DNA of 64,000 bases from Diabrotica undecimpunctata. Taxonomy: Eukaryota > Arthropoda > Insecta > Coleoptera > Chrysomelidae. A program made the position numbers and the translations under genes. Below the pieces are notes generated by a model, which saw only the letters and a program-made list of their open reading frames with translations, was not told where the DNA came from and searched no databases. Where the stretch lies: the NCBI RefSeq assembly GCF_040954645.1, contig NC_092809.1, positions 66,092,141-66,156,140 on the forward strand. The letters are read 5' to 3'. This document shows, piece after piece, positions 21,745-32,545 of this stretch. Every line of letters begins with the position of its first letter. Positions within the stretch are counted from its first letter, which is position 1.

Positions 21745-22498
21745 ATTATTGGTTAAATGTTTTCTTTGGTTAAAAATTAGCAAAACCGCAAAATGTTGTA
21801 ATGTTTTTATTATGCAGTCTCTGCCAAACCACGAAGAGATTCAACACTGTTTCAGTAATTATTATACTATACAGAATGAATTCGGTTTCGCTAAGTAGAA
21901 ATCGTTTGATTTCTCTTTTTGTTATTATACTATAATTATTATAATAAAGAGTTAGTAAAATTTAAAAAAAAGTAAACGAAATGTTAGGAAACAAGGTAAG
22001 GTTTCAATGTACTGAGATATGTTTGATTGTGGTTTTGAATCTTACCTCGTTTACTGACGTTTAGGTTTACGTTTCTTTTTAATTTTTTTAAACCTTTCCG
22101 TAAATGTTACGAGTTTACGAGTAACGATAGAAAATTAAAAATCTATGAAAATTTGTTTTGCTGGTTTTTTCTGGTTTTGCATCTATATGGTAATATTTTA
22201 GATTCATTACATTGCATTACTCTATCATGAGGTTTGCACATAATAAATTGTCTCTATATGATTCTATTTAAAATTCATTTACACTTGAAAAACCTGCAAT
22301 CAAACAATTATGGAATATCCTATGAATTTGACAATCGCAAGTTAATAGTGAGGTTAAAAGTTTCAAAAGTTTGAGATTATTTGGTCTCTTTGCAACTTGT
22401 CGAAACATTAATGCATACTTTTTCAATAAGTCAGCGCAGCCAGATTAACCTAAAATTTCAAATTAGTGCGCACGGAACGTCATTCTGATCGTTTGCTA
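21745..22498. other. hAT 3' non-coding part
   Basis: AT-rich, with no readable coding similarity. It lies between the transposase stop and the right subterminal cluster. Confidence 0.6.
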
Positions 22499-22610
22499 AT
22501 TGTCGACATACTCGACATTGTCGACATTGGCAACAACTTTAAATCACTCGACATCGACATGATTGTCGACATGTCAACAATCGAATTGTCGACATGACAT
22601 TATCGACACC
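22499..22610. repeat. Right subterminal TGTCGAC cluster of the hAT
   Basis: Counterpart of 19065-19165, ending next to the right terminal repeat CCCATCCCTG. Confidence 0.75.
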
Positions 22611-24709
22611 GCCCATCCCTGTCTGTTGGCCAACGTCGCTTAAGTCTTCTGATAACTCGATGTTGAGGTATTGCGGAAATTAATGGATTGGAGTGTGTGT
22701 TCACTTTTTGAATGTATTGTAATTTCTTTTGCTGGTATACTTCTTTCACTGTTGAGATATTTAGATCCTCATAGATTCTTTGGTTGGTTACGTACCAGGG
22801 TGCATCAACAATTGCTCTTAAGATTTTTGATTGGCATCTTTCCATAATAGCAATATTAGATTTACTACTACAGCCCCATAGCTCTATGCCATATGTCCAT
22901 ATTGGTTTGATAACTGTTTTATAAATTAGAATTTTATTATTTATTGACAGCTTGGAGTTTTTTCTAATTAACCAATTGATTTCTTTTTGTCTTAGTTGTA
23001 TTTGTTTTCTTTTTTTGGTGATGTGTTCTTTCCAACACAGGGTTTGGTCCAGGTGTAGCCCTAGGTATTTGGTTGTTTTAGTCCTGGGTATTTCCTCATT
23101 GTTGATATATATATTGGTGGTGGTGTTTCTCGTCGTAAAGTAAAAGTTACCTGGGTTGACTTGTTTTCATTTATTTTTATTTTCCATTGTTTTGGCCAGT
23201 TTTCAAGCTCATACAAATAGTCTTGGAGTTGTTGTGTAGCTATGTTAATGTGTTTGTGACTTGTAAGTCCTACTGTGTCATCTGCAAATGTGCCAATTGT
23301 TACGTTATGTAATGTTGGTAAATCAGACGTATATAATATATATAATAAAGGTCCCAGGACGCTTCCCTGTGGAATTCCCGCCTTAACGGGATGCGTTTTG
23401 GATATTTCTCCATTTACTTTTGTTCTAAACTGTCGGTTTTCCAAGTATAATGTAAGTATTCGAAAGAATGGTGGTAATATTTGTTTAATTTTATAAAGAA
23501 GTCCTTTATGCCAAACCTTATCAAAAGCTTGACGTACATCTAGTGATACCATTGGGCAATATTCCTTTTCTTCTAATGCGGAATTGATTTTATGGGTTAT
23601 TCGGTGGCATTGCTGGATAGTTGAGTGTTCTCGTCGAAATCCAAACTGATAATTTGGTATCCAATCTGCGCCTGTAAAGTCTGGATCTATTCTTTTTATT
23701 AAAAGTTTTTCTAGTAATTTGTAGATTGTTGATAATAGACTGATAGGTCGATAGGATAAGACTTCACTTGGATCCTTTCCTGGTTTTGGGAATAATAGTA
23801 TTTCTGCCATTTTTAGATTGTTAGGCCAATAATTACATCTTAATATTGCGTTAAATATATATGTAAGGATTACTATACCCTTTTTTGGTAATTCTTTTAG
23901 CATTTTCGGTGTTATTAGGTCAATTCCTGGTGACTTTTTGATATTCAGTCTTAAGATTTCTTCTTTAAGTTCTTTGGGTGTTGTTAATTTTATTGAATTT
24001 ACTGATGGTTGTTCTGAGTTTAAATAATTAATAATTTCTTGATCTTCTTCATTGTTGTGTGGTTGGAATACTGTTGCTAAATGTTCAGCAAATAATTCTG
24101 ATTTTTCTTTATCGCTTCTTGCCCATTGGTTCTGTGTGTCTGTAGTTTTTCTTACTGGTGGGGATATTGCTTGAGGTTTTAAGGATGATTTGATTGGTTT
24201 CCATATTGAATGGTCGTATCTATTAAGTTGTGTTACATATTTTTTGACTGACTCTTCTCTTGCAATTTTTAGTTGTGTTTTTAATTTATTGGTTAAGCGA
24301 TTGTAAAACGTTTTATCCGCTGGGTTCCGACTTTGTTGCCATTTGGCTCTTGCTCTTGTTTTTTCAGCAATGAGCTTTTTAATTTCTAATGTAATATTTA
24401 TTCTTTTCTCGATTTTATTTTTATCTGCATCGTTCGGTGTCGCTTTTTTTGCAGCGTTTTGCAATAAAGTTATAAGATTGTTTGTAGCTGCTTCTATTTC
24501 TGAAGGGCTTTTTAGTCTTACATTTAGTTTCATGTTTTCATCCAGTATTTTTCGGTAAAGGTTCCAATCTGTTCTAGGTCCATGCAGTTTTGGAGTAGGT
24601 TGTTTGTTAATAACGCATGTGCTAATTGTTGCAATAATTGGTGAATGATCTGAAGATAGATCATAACTTGGAACTATGTCCATAAAGGTGTTAGATATTC
24701 CTTTTACGA

Positions 24710-25320
24710 TGGCATCGGAAATAGCAAAAATTTTTATGCCATATTTAGTCGGTTTACTAGGAATGTACTGCCTGAAACTGCAATTTCCTCGAAAAGCTTC
24801 TAGCTTCTCGTCAATGGTAACATACAAAGAATGAGAACAGCATTTTTTAATGTTGCTGTTAAATTTTTCTTGCAATGTTCGTATTGGAGCCAGCTTATCT
24901 ACTTGTATTCTTTCATTTATTGTGTGCATGTTATTAAATCGCAGATAATGCAAAAGAAATTGAAATCCAGGCTTACTTATTACAAGCCGAAAAGTTTCAA
25001 TGCCCGTACCATCTGTTCTCCAAAGATCCCCTAAATTCATGTGGTTTGCTTTTCTAATACCAGCAAGATAAGGAAGATCAATTAGGGCTTTGATTTCGGC
25101 AATATCGGTAGGTTTCGCATCTCTTTGTCTGTTGTTATCATTTGTAATACTCTCAATTTCTATATTTGTACAGTCAACAACTAGATTTAGCATTTCTTCG
25201 TCAAAAATGAAATTCCAGATGTCAATACGAGTTTTAAAAAATTCTTTTATAGCTAGCAACCGTACAAATATATTAATACTGCGTATTCTTACATCCTTCG
25301 GTGGTCAATATTTTTTCCAC
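24710..25320 (-). pseudogene. piggyBac transposase, N-terminal piece
   Basis: From 25320 downwards the frame reads PPKDVRIRSINIF (before M at 25259, with one stop), then the N-domain and the first catalytic block SLYVTIDEKLEAFRGNCSFR and YIPSKPTKYGIKIFAISDA. At that point the jockey LINE interrupts it. Residue order and spacing fit piggyBac transposases. Confidence 0.85.
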
Positions 25321-26249
25321 TTTGTTAATTTATCTTAACCTATAATGTAAGGCTCCCTTTTGAAACTAACATTTTCTTCCTCTGTTTAATCGTCTTTAAA
25401 TTCTTGTTTAGTATCAGTACATTCAGATCGTTCTTCTACATGGTCAATTTCATTTTGTTATAAATATACAAATATATAAACATTGAAAATAAAAAAAACC
25501 TATATCACCTAACAGAGTAAAACTTTCGATGTCTGATCCAAAGCAGAAAAATGTGTGCACAATACTCGCACCCGGTGTACTGGACCGTGTTGCCTAATAT
25601 TAAAATTACAATGCTCTTTTTACACTGCACATATGCTTCATCAACAGTTGAGAGTCGACTAAAACTAATCTCTAGAGCCTGACGCACTACTCGGTGCAAA
25701 CTTGCGCAGTTCATTGCTTTACATTTCTGAATGTGTCAATGGGGTTTATGTGTATTGTTGGTTGCAAACATTTTTTTATAAATTAATAATAATATAATTA
25801 GTTCAGTCTATCTATTTAACCCGTTTGATAAATTTAATAATATTTAAATTATAGCAATAACTCTAAAATTAATAGTAAATAATAGCAGATCAAAATTAAA
25901 GGTCGTCATCATCATGCACTGAACTAAACAGTTTTTACGCATTTTTTTTCAATAAAAATTTGTTTTTTATGTACACAATGTTGACTGATGTTATTTATTA
26001 GTTATTACCAACATTTTAAATGAAACATTGGTTATATTATACAATTTTTGGATTCTGCACAAAATTCCGAAAACTTTCGTATATTGCATGTTATAGTTTT
26101 AATTAACTTATTTTAGGATACAGGATGGTTAATAAATAGATCACTCTCTGTGTGTCTCCTTATGACTTTAAAAGGTTCTAAAAATAAATTCAATAAAGAA
26201 GAAGGAGTTTACTTTCGTATCTTAACTTGTTTTAAATAATGTATATATG
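25321..26249. other. Nothing recognised; one short open frame
   Basis: It includes the probable, unlocated right end of the piggyBac. A 69-codon minus-strand frame at 25505-25714 has no recognisable family and may be chance. Confidence 0.4.
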
Positions 26250-26682
26250 TATAGTTTGTTTCACGAAAAATGGTTGACTGCTTAATGGTTACCTGAGTTG
26301 ATCCTATTGTGTATACAAGAATCTCTCAATAAACTACTGAAGTACACAGGGTCGCACTTCAGAAAGTTTGTTATTTAATATATTTCATTGGTAGCTGTGT
26401 AATACACGATTATAAAAATTTATTGAATTATTTCATATGGTATTTTCAGGTTGTTCAAGTAAATATACTTGATAATTAAACAATTTTTAACATGAAGAAA
26501 GTAGTTTTTTTGTTCTACGTGAATAATTGTAGTATATGGATATAAATTCAGAAAGGTACTTTCCTTCACACTTTTTACAGGCTTAGGACTGTCAGCAAAA
26601 AACTGGCGTGTTTAAAAGTTTTCGCTCTTCCTAATCGGATATTGTTAAAAATGTACAGTAATCATAGTTCTATTTACAGTAT

Positions 26683-26723
26683 ATACATACAAACGAATAC
26701 ATAATGTATTCGTTTGTATGTAT
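26683..26723. repeat. Perfect 20-bp hairpin with 1-base loop
   Basis: The arms 26683-26702 and 26704-26723 are exact reverse complements around a single A. It lies in the non-coding part of the Tc1-like element. Confidence 0.85.
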
Positions 26724-26849
26724 AAAATAGATGAATTAAAAAAAAAAATAGAAAAATTAATACAAGTTAATATTTACAAAAAAAATACCCAAAATAACCA
26801 AAATATATTTATGAATTGATAAAAACCTAATTCTGTTTCGCTGTCGCTA

Positions 26850-27690
26850 TCCTCTTCAAGATTAATAACAATTGGTTTAATTATGTGATTCAAAGTAACA
26901 TATGAATTTTCTACATTCATTACATGGCTTACTGAATTTTTCCAACTTTCTGGGGAGATATCATCAACACATTTCCTTATTAATTCGACTACACTACCAC
27001 TTAAAGTCAGAGAAACATTTTGTGACCTACATTTGACTTTAGTTGGTGCCATATATGCTCTATGGGATTAAATAAACAATAGTAGGGCGGAAGCCTGTAT
27101 GTCCCATGTCCTCGGCCAATGCGTCACAAACATATACTTTTTTATTAGAAAATGATTTTACCACTTCTAACAGTTCATTTTTTAAATAACTTTCTTCAAA
27201 ATATATATCGTTTTCTAACAGGTAGTTTTTGAATTTCAATTTTCGTGTTATTTGCACTTGGAGACTTATGTAATTGACGACTGTGGTAACTTGTATTGTC
27301 TATTACTATCACACTATTTTGAGGAAGGTTAGGTATAAGACAATTCTTAAACCGTTGCTCAAAAAGCTCTGCCGTTATATCCTCATGGTAGTCCACGCAG
27401 GAATTTAATGTTCTTTGCAGAAAGCCGTAAGGTATTTAGAACCCAACCATTTTCTGATCCTGCATGTAAAATTGTTATTCTTTTCCCTTTGTTTGATCGA
27501 GCTTTTGTTTGACACCTGTTGGAAGAATCGGACCATCCTTTGGATGGTGTTTCATGAGTGTCAAACCAGATAAATTATTGGTCGATATTCTGTTTTTACG
27601 ATTTCTCTAGCGTCAGCAGATAAATGCTTTTTCTTTGCTGGAACACTGGAAGAAGCACCATCAATGTTTTTCCACGGACGCCACATAATG
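26850..27690 (-). pseudogene. Tc1/IS630-type transposase (DDE_3), broken
   Basis: From 27690 downwards: PAKKKHLSADAREIV, then HETPSKGWSDSSNRCQTKA (first catalytic region), ITILHAGSENGWVLNTLRL, VDYHEDITAELFEQRF, NSVIVIDNTSYHSRQLH (second Asp) and RLPPYYCLFNPIEHIWHQLK (Glu). The middle between helix-turn-helix and first Asp is missing, and several frameshifts and stops are present. The acidic tail is at about 26850. The same family occurs at 51504-52403. Confidence 0.82.
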
Positions 27691-28180
27691 CTGTTTTATA
27701 GGTATAAATAGGTATAACACTGGTAACACCTGTAATACTTTCAACTAAATAAAACAAAATGTACATTTAAAAATTTCTCATCGGTTTTATATACTTATAT
27801 TACAAATTATTATTATTAATTATTACAAATTATACAGAATAGAGAAAACCTGTATAATTATTCCAAGAAATACTTAACGATCAACAAATTTATTGTGGTC
27901 ATTAAAAGATCAAACATTGACAGTGAAACTCACTGTTAAAATGTTTACAACTTTATGAAATAAAATGTATTCTTATCGTTTTTATAATTTTATATGATTT
28001 TTTATACGTTTTTATATTACCAGGAATTTATTATACAAACAAGATAACGATACTCCACAGTAGCTTTAATTTTACCTGAATACTTACCTGCTCAACTAAT
28101 GTTGACTAAGCTGGGGTACTTGCGGTCGGGTTTTATTGCAATCATTAAGCAGTTAACCATTTTTCGTGAAATAAACTATA

Positions 28181-30308
28181 CTCTAAGATATGTACCTATA
28201 TTCTTTTAAAATACATAATATGTCAAATAAATGAAACCTGCAAATATTTTTACTAGATGTTATATGAAATGTAAGCGCATTAGGTAAATATCTTAAAAGT
28301 TAAATATTTAAAAGTTAATATATAAGGGATTGTGCCTTTAATACATTGTATATTTAAAACAGTTAAATAAAAGCATAACTTTCTAATACATTAAAGTTTT
28401 TTGAATTTTTTGTAGGATAGAATAATTAAATAATATACCTGGTGTTTCATCTAAAATAATAAAGTTGGCATCAGTATTTACATGACATCACACTCTGTAT
28501 AACACGTTTTTATTGGAAACATAATGCGCAACAAAAAATATTAATTGACGAGCAAGAGCTTTTCAAGAAACGATCCATTAACTGTGCTGTATAACGTATT
28601 GCGAAACGGGAAAATTATTCATTTATAGATATAACAAAGAAAAGGTCTCTAAAACGTTTTTGAGCAAGCTAAAAAAATTCACATTATAAGGCATGAATGA
28701 ATCAAATAAATAAATGTTCAAAAAGAAAACAGAGAACTGTGAACGATAGAAATAATCGAAAATTTATCAGTGTAGTCTGTAATTGTAATAAACAAGATAA
28801 GAAAACACTAAGTTGTCATGTCACTAAATACATCATGCGTAAGTCTGTCAGGAATTTCCTTGAATCAAATTCATAATAGGCAACTTACATTACGCAGCTC
28901 GACATTATGGGTCAGGCTCTAGACATTAATCCGATTGAAGAGGTATATGGAGTGGCAATTCCAAATCCCCGCTACAATCAGAGTTACTGGAAACTATTTA
29001 CAGGGCCGGAAGTAATTGTCAGCTCAGATCACACTCTGCAACTGAGTAACAGGTCTATTAAATTCCAACAAATAGATAAATCTAAATAATCTTCGCCTAT
29101 TTTGTAGATAACAGCTAATTTATCGTACTTTTACTACCAAATTTTAAAGATGATGCAAATCGTAATAATTTGCTATTAACTCAAGGATATAAACTCAATT
29201 GTATTAAACACTTGAGTGAATTTAGGATTTGTTAGAAACTACCAATGTTAAAAATATACCAATGTAAGATTTACAACGTATGTATTTATGCCATAAAGAG
29301 ATTTAACAAAATTTTAATAAACGAAATTGAGAACAGAATATGAACCTAAAAGTTTGAACAACCGTAAACTGTAACGTAACAACCCGTTAGCGAGTAAAAT
29401 GGAAACTTTTGTTCATAACAATTCGACAAAACTGTTATTTACTTGTACTAGTTTTAATATTACCTGCCAGATAAAGTTTATTGTTTTACATTTTAAGCAG
29501 TCATAAAATCACATTGCATGTTTTTATGTATTGTAACAAATAACTGTATAGTGTATAATTTAGTCCCTATATAGTTGTTTTTGTCTTGATCATACCAAAC
29601 ATGGATTTAATATAATTGTTAAACTATTTGCTCGTGGCACGTTTTACATCGACTACTAGTTGCGACTGCTAACTCCAAAACGTGGTGATTCTGCTGCTAT
29701 ATATGTTATGTTTTATGTGCTATAATGAAAAATCTTCACTCTTCACCATTTTTGTAACGTTTAAATAATGCCACTTGCAAAGGAGAATTCTTATCGGTTT
29801 CGACAAATACCTTGTAGCCTACGGTAAGGTGTTAACTCATATGTCGATATTTCGACGCTATGTTGTTGCTAGTTACTTGGCTGATCTCATTCAGATGTCG
29901 TCCATACAGAGGTCTGCCTATCCAGACTTAAATTTTTTTCTAATCTACCTACTGACTTATCTTGTGATACGCCTAATGCGACGAATATAGATTAATTCGT
30001 GTGATGACGTTCAAGAAATATTTTGCCTACCACATAGGATATTATATAGGGGGTTGAAAATTGGAGAAAAACGGCACTCAGGGTTTATTTGGAGCAGCTG
30101 GGTCGTGGATAAGTTGAATGGCAAAGGGGTTGGATTGCCGCAACTACAAAAATAAAACAAGGGGGTACTTACATGAATCTCCTGGAACAAATGGACAAAC
30201 AAAACAACAAGAAAGACCTCTAGCTATTTAAAATAAGGACGCCGCCTCGAGGTGACAAAATATAGCGATTACAACAACTAGTTGTAATTATTGAAATAAT
30301 TATTATTA
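28181..30308. other. 2.1 kb without recognised features
   Basis: AT-rich sequence. A 60-codon frame at 28907-29089 (starting MGQALDINPIEEVYG) is unsupported by any family or signal. Nothing else is seen on either strand. Confidence 0.4.
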
Positions 30309-30310
30309 TA

Positions 30311-31652
30311 CGAGGCATGTTTTTTAAGTAAGTACGTTTTGCGACTCCGCCGCCGCAGCGCTACGGTCGGCATTCCGCGCATGAGCGCTGGTTACCTACA
30401 TATCTTGTTTACGCACTGACGCCATTACAGTCTGATTGTCTGATTCTTCATTGTATACTTGTTTACTCCAGTGTTTAAGATGCCTCCAACAATCGTGAGT
30501 CACGCTGATTGTGAAGTATGGGCTGTTATACGATTTCTTAGTGCTAAAGGCGTAAAACCGATCGATATTCATCGTGAGATCGTTGAAGTTTACGGACAAA
30601 ACAATATGAGTGATAGAATGGTAAGAAAATGGGTGAGAGCATTTAAAGATGGCCGCACAAATGTGCATGATGAAGAACGGAGTGGGCGTCCTTCGGTCGT
30701 TAATGAAAATTTGGTGCAGAAAGTGGACGAAAAAGTGATAGAAAAAAGACGCTTTACAATTTCATCATTGTCCGACTGCTTTCCTCAGTATTCTCGTAGT
30801 GTTTTGTATCGCATTGTTACCGAGAACTTGAATTACCGGAAATTGTGTTCACGTTAGGTTCTAAAAATGTTGACGGATTTGCACAAAACCCAACGTTTAG
30901 GCAGTGCATTTACTTTCCTTGAGCGGTACCACAGTGAAGGTGAAGATTTTTTAGACCAAATTGTTACTGGTGACGAAACGTGGGTGGCCTACGTGACACC
31001 AGAATCGAAACAACAATCCATGGAATGGCGACATTTATCATCACCCAAAAGAGTTAAGTATAAGCAAACAATTTCTGCCCGGAAAATCATGTGCACAGTT
31101 TTTTGGGACAGAAAAGGAGTATTGCTAGTGGAGTTTCTGCCTCGTAATGAGACAATCAATGCAGCGTCTTATTGTGAGACATTGAAAAATCTGCGTCGTG
31201 CAATCCAGAACAAAAGACGTGGCAAGTTGAGTAAGGGTATCGTTTTGCTGCATGACAATGCCCGTCCACATGTGGCTAATCAGACCAAAGATCTCATCAA
31301 ATCATTTAAATGGGAAACTCTAGATAATCCTCCATACAGCCCTGATCTGGCGCCCAGCGACTACCATTTGTTCCAGCACTTGAAAAAGCACCATGGCGGT
31401 CAGCATCTTCAAGACGATAACGAAGTCAAAACATTTGTGGTGCAGTGGTTAACAAGTCAGGCGGCAAAATTTTATCAGGAGGGTATTCAAAAACTGGTGC
31501 CACGTTATGACAAGTGCCTCAATATTCACTGTAGAATTATGTAGAAAAGTAGATTAAGGTACAGGCTTTCATGTAAAAATAAAATTATTGTCATATCTTT
31601 GCACGTCTTTTTTTAATTCCAAAACGGTACTTACTTAAAAAAACACGCCTCG
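30311..31652 (+). mobile_element. Full-length mariner element
   Basis: 1342 bp between TA dinucleotides. The terminal repeats start CGAGGCATG and, inverted, CGAGGCGTG, and extend with few mismatches for about 30 bases. It contains a single transposase gene with one nonsense codon. The size and DD34D layout are typical of mariner. Confidence 0.93.
30480..31544 (+). pseudogene. Mariner transposase, one stop codon
   Basis: Begins MPPTIVSHADCEVWAVIRF with the paired helix-turn-helix region (SDRMVRKWVRAFKDGRTNVH). A TAG at 30855-30857 replaces the Trp codon expected after LCSR; the frame continues unchanged. The catalytic motifs IVTGDETWV, LLHDNARPH and YSPDLAPSDYHLF are intact, as is the C-terminal LVPRYDKCLNI. 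Total length, counting through the stop, is 354 codons, normal for the family. No other lesion was seen, so this is a very recent loss or a polymorphism. The first ATG used is the one that matches family starts. Confidence 0.92.
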
Positions 31653-31654
31653 TA

Positions 31655-32405
31655 TTAAGGGTATGCAAGTCATTTTTTTAACTACACTTGCCATCTCTGA
31701 GAAAGTAGTCATAAATTCAATATAGAAGAAAATTAATAATGCGACTGGGTTGATAATCAGTCACCATGTACCTAACCACCAAATTCCAGAAGAGGCAAAA
31801 CAATATGTTATGAAACACATAAAATTGTTTTCCAAAAATTGAAAGCCATCAAGCAAAAATACAATTTATGCACTGATTGAAAGGAAGAATAAAATACTGC
31901 CTGCTATGAGTATTTCTGTACTACTTGAATGAGCACAGTTTCTAACGACCTGCAGAAAACCATTAAAAGCAACAAAAAATAAAGTTGTCGTTAACGAAGA
32001 CAATCCTTCATGTTCCTAAGATGATTAACTGCTTTTTAATTTAAGTTTTATATTAGGTTTAGGTAATTATTTATTTATAAGGTTGGTTTTCTAATAAAAT
32101 CATACCAAAAGGGCGGTTGTCCTGTTTTTTATTAACATACTACCATAGAACAAAAAAAAGTTGTAGTCTTAAACAATTTATTATTTCAAGACAAAACAAC
32201 TTAACGCCTATTATGTTACTGTAAAATAAACAAAGCATTGCTGTACAAAGCATGATTTACCACTTTCTTTAAAAACACAAAGCTGCAACAATATTTGATG
32301 ATTTTAAAGGCATTTTAAATTAGGGTGTACAAATTAAGGGCACTAATTTTTTTATCTACTGCAAAACAAAGTGAAAGTGACTTCCGCCCTTTTAATTCTA
32401 AAAAA
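31655..32405. other. Nothing firmly recognised
   Basis: At 31735-31910 there is a partly open stretch on the plus strand that looks like decayed coding sequence (PEEAKQYVMKHIKLFSKN), but I cannot name a family. Confidence 0.35.
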
Positions 32406-32545
32406 CAGATTTACGCTTAGACAGAAATACACAGCAAAATTTCATACCTAGAGCATGTTTTGAGAGAAGACCAGTACCGAATCCTTCAGATTATCATGAA
32501 AGAACAAGTTGGCGACCACAGAGAAATTGGAAGAAAGCGGATGTT

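Larger units (their letters stand above)
19057..22621 (+). mobile_element. hAT transposon, 3565 bp, apparently autonomous
   Basis: The termini are CAGAGATGGGC (left) and CAGGGATGGGC (reverse complement of right), with 8-bp duplications TCTGTTGG. Both subterminal regions (19065-19165 and 22499-22610) are packed with TGTCGAC-type motifs, likely transposase-binding sites. The body holds one four-exon transposase gene on the plus strand. It is inserted in the last codons of the jockey ORF. Confidence 0.95.
18904..24709 (-). mobile_element. Jockey-type LINE, 5'-truncated, hosting a hAT
   Basis: An insertion into piggyBac with an 11-bp duplication (tggcatcggaa, 18893-18903 and 24710-24720). Its poly(A) is the T run at 18904-18913. 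After removing the hAT and its duplication the LINE is about 2.2 kb. It starts inside the endonuclease domain, as usual for target-primed reverse transcription, and keeps the complete 3' end. Confidence 0.9.
19049..24709 (-). pseudogene. Jockey-like endonuclease/reverse transcriptase
   Basis: Read from 24709: the end of the endonuclease (FMDIVPSYDLSSDHSPIIAT), then a long intact RT with SPGIDLITPKMLKELPKKG, SYRPISLLSTIYKLLEKLL, the catalytic VSLDVRQAFDKVW and GTFADDTVGL. A single frameshift near 23110 separates the C-terminal part (TYGIELWGCSSKSNI and RAIVDAPWYVTNQRIYEDL). The last codons, after the hAT insertion, are recovered at 19049-19056 and beyond (TDQ, stop). With only one frameshift and an interrupting hAT, this is a young copy. 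The piggyBac frame upstream runs on into this frame without a stop, giving a chimeric 732-codon open frame (25259-23061). Confidence 0.9.
15995..25320 (-). mobile_element. Outer piggyBac element, split by two LINE insertions
   Basis: Three minus-strand pieces, 25320-24710, 18893-18735 and 16326-16007, line up as one piggyBac transposase. The sequences between them are complete insertions with target duplications: tactcSgct at 16318-16326 and 18726-18734, and tggcatcggaa at 18893-18903 and 24710-24720. The exact outer ends (TTAA) were not located. A deletion inside the piggyBac near 18860 predates or accompanies the insertions, since the second catalytic region is missing between AISDA and STMHHGDDIDATT. 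Confidence 0.85.
26252..28178 (-). mobile_element. Tc1-like transposon with about 38-bp TIRs
   Basis: The left end, 26252-26289, matches the reverse complement of 28141-28178 at all but about three positions (core caCGAAAAATGGTT). TA lies on both sides. It carries a broken transposase on the minus strand and is about 1.9 kb. Confidence 0.85.

Noticed and set aside
28907..29089. 60-codon frame (MGQALDINPIEEVYG start) as a small gene
   Set aside because: No family, no splice or polyadenylation context, and surrounded by featureless AT-rich DNA.
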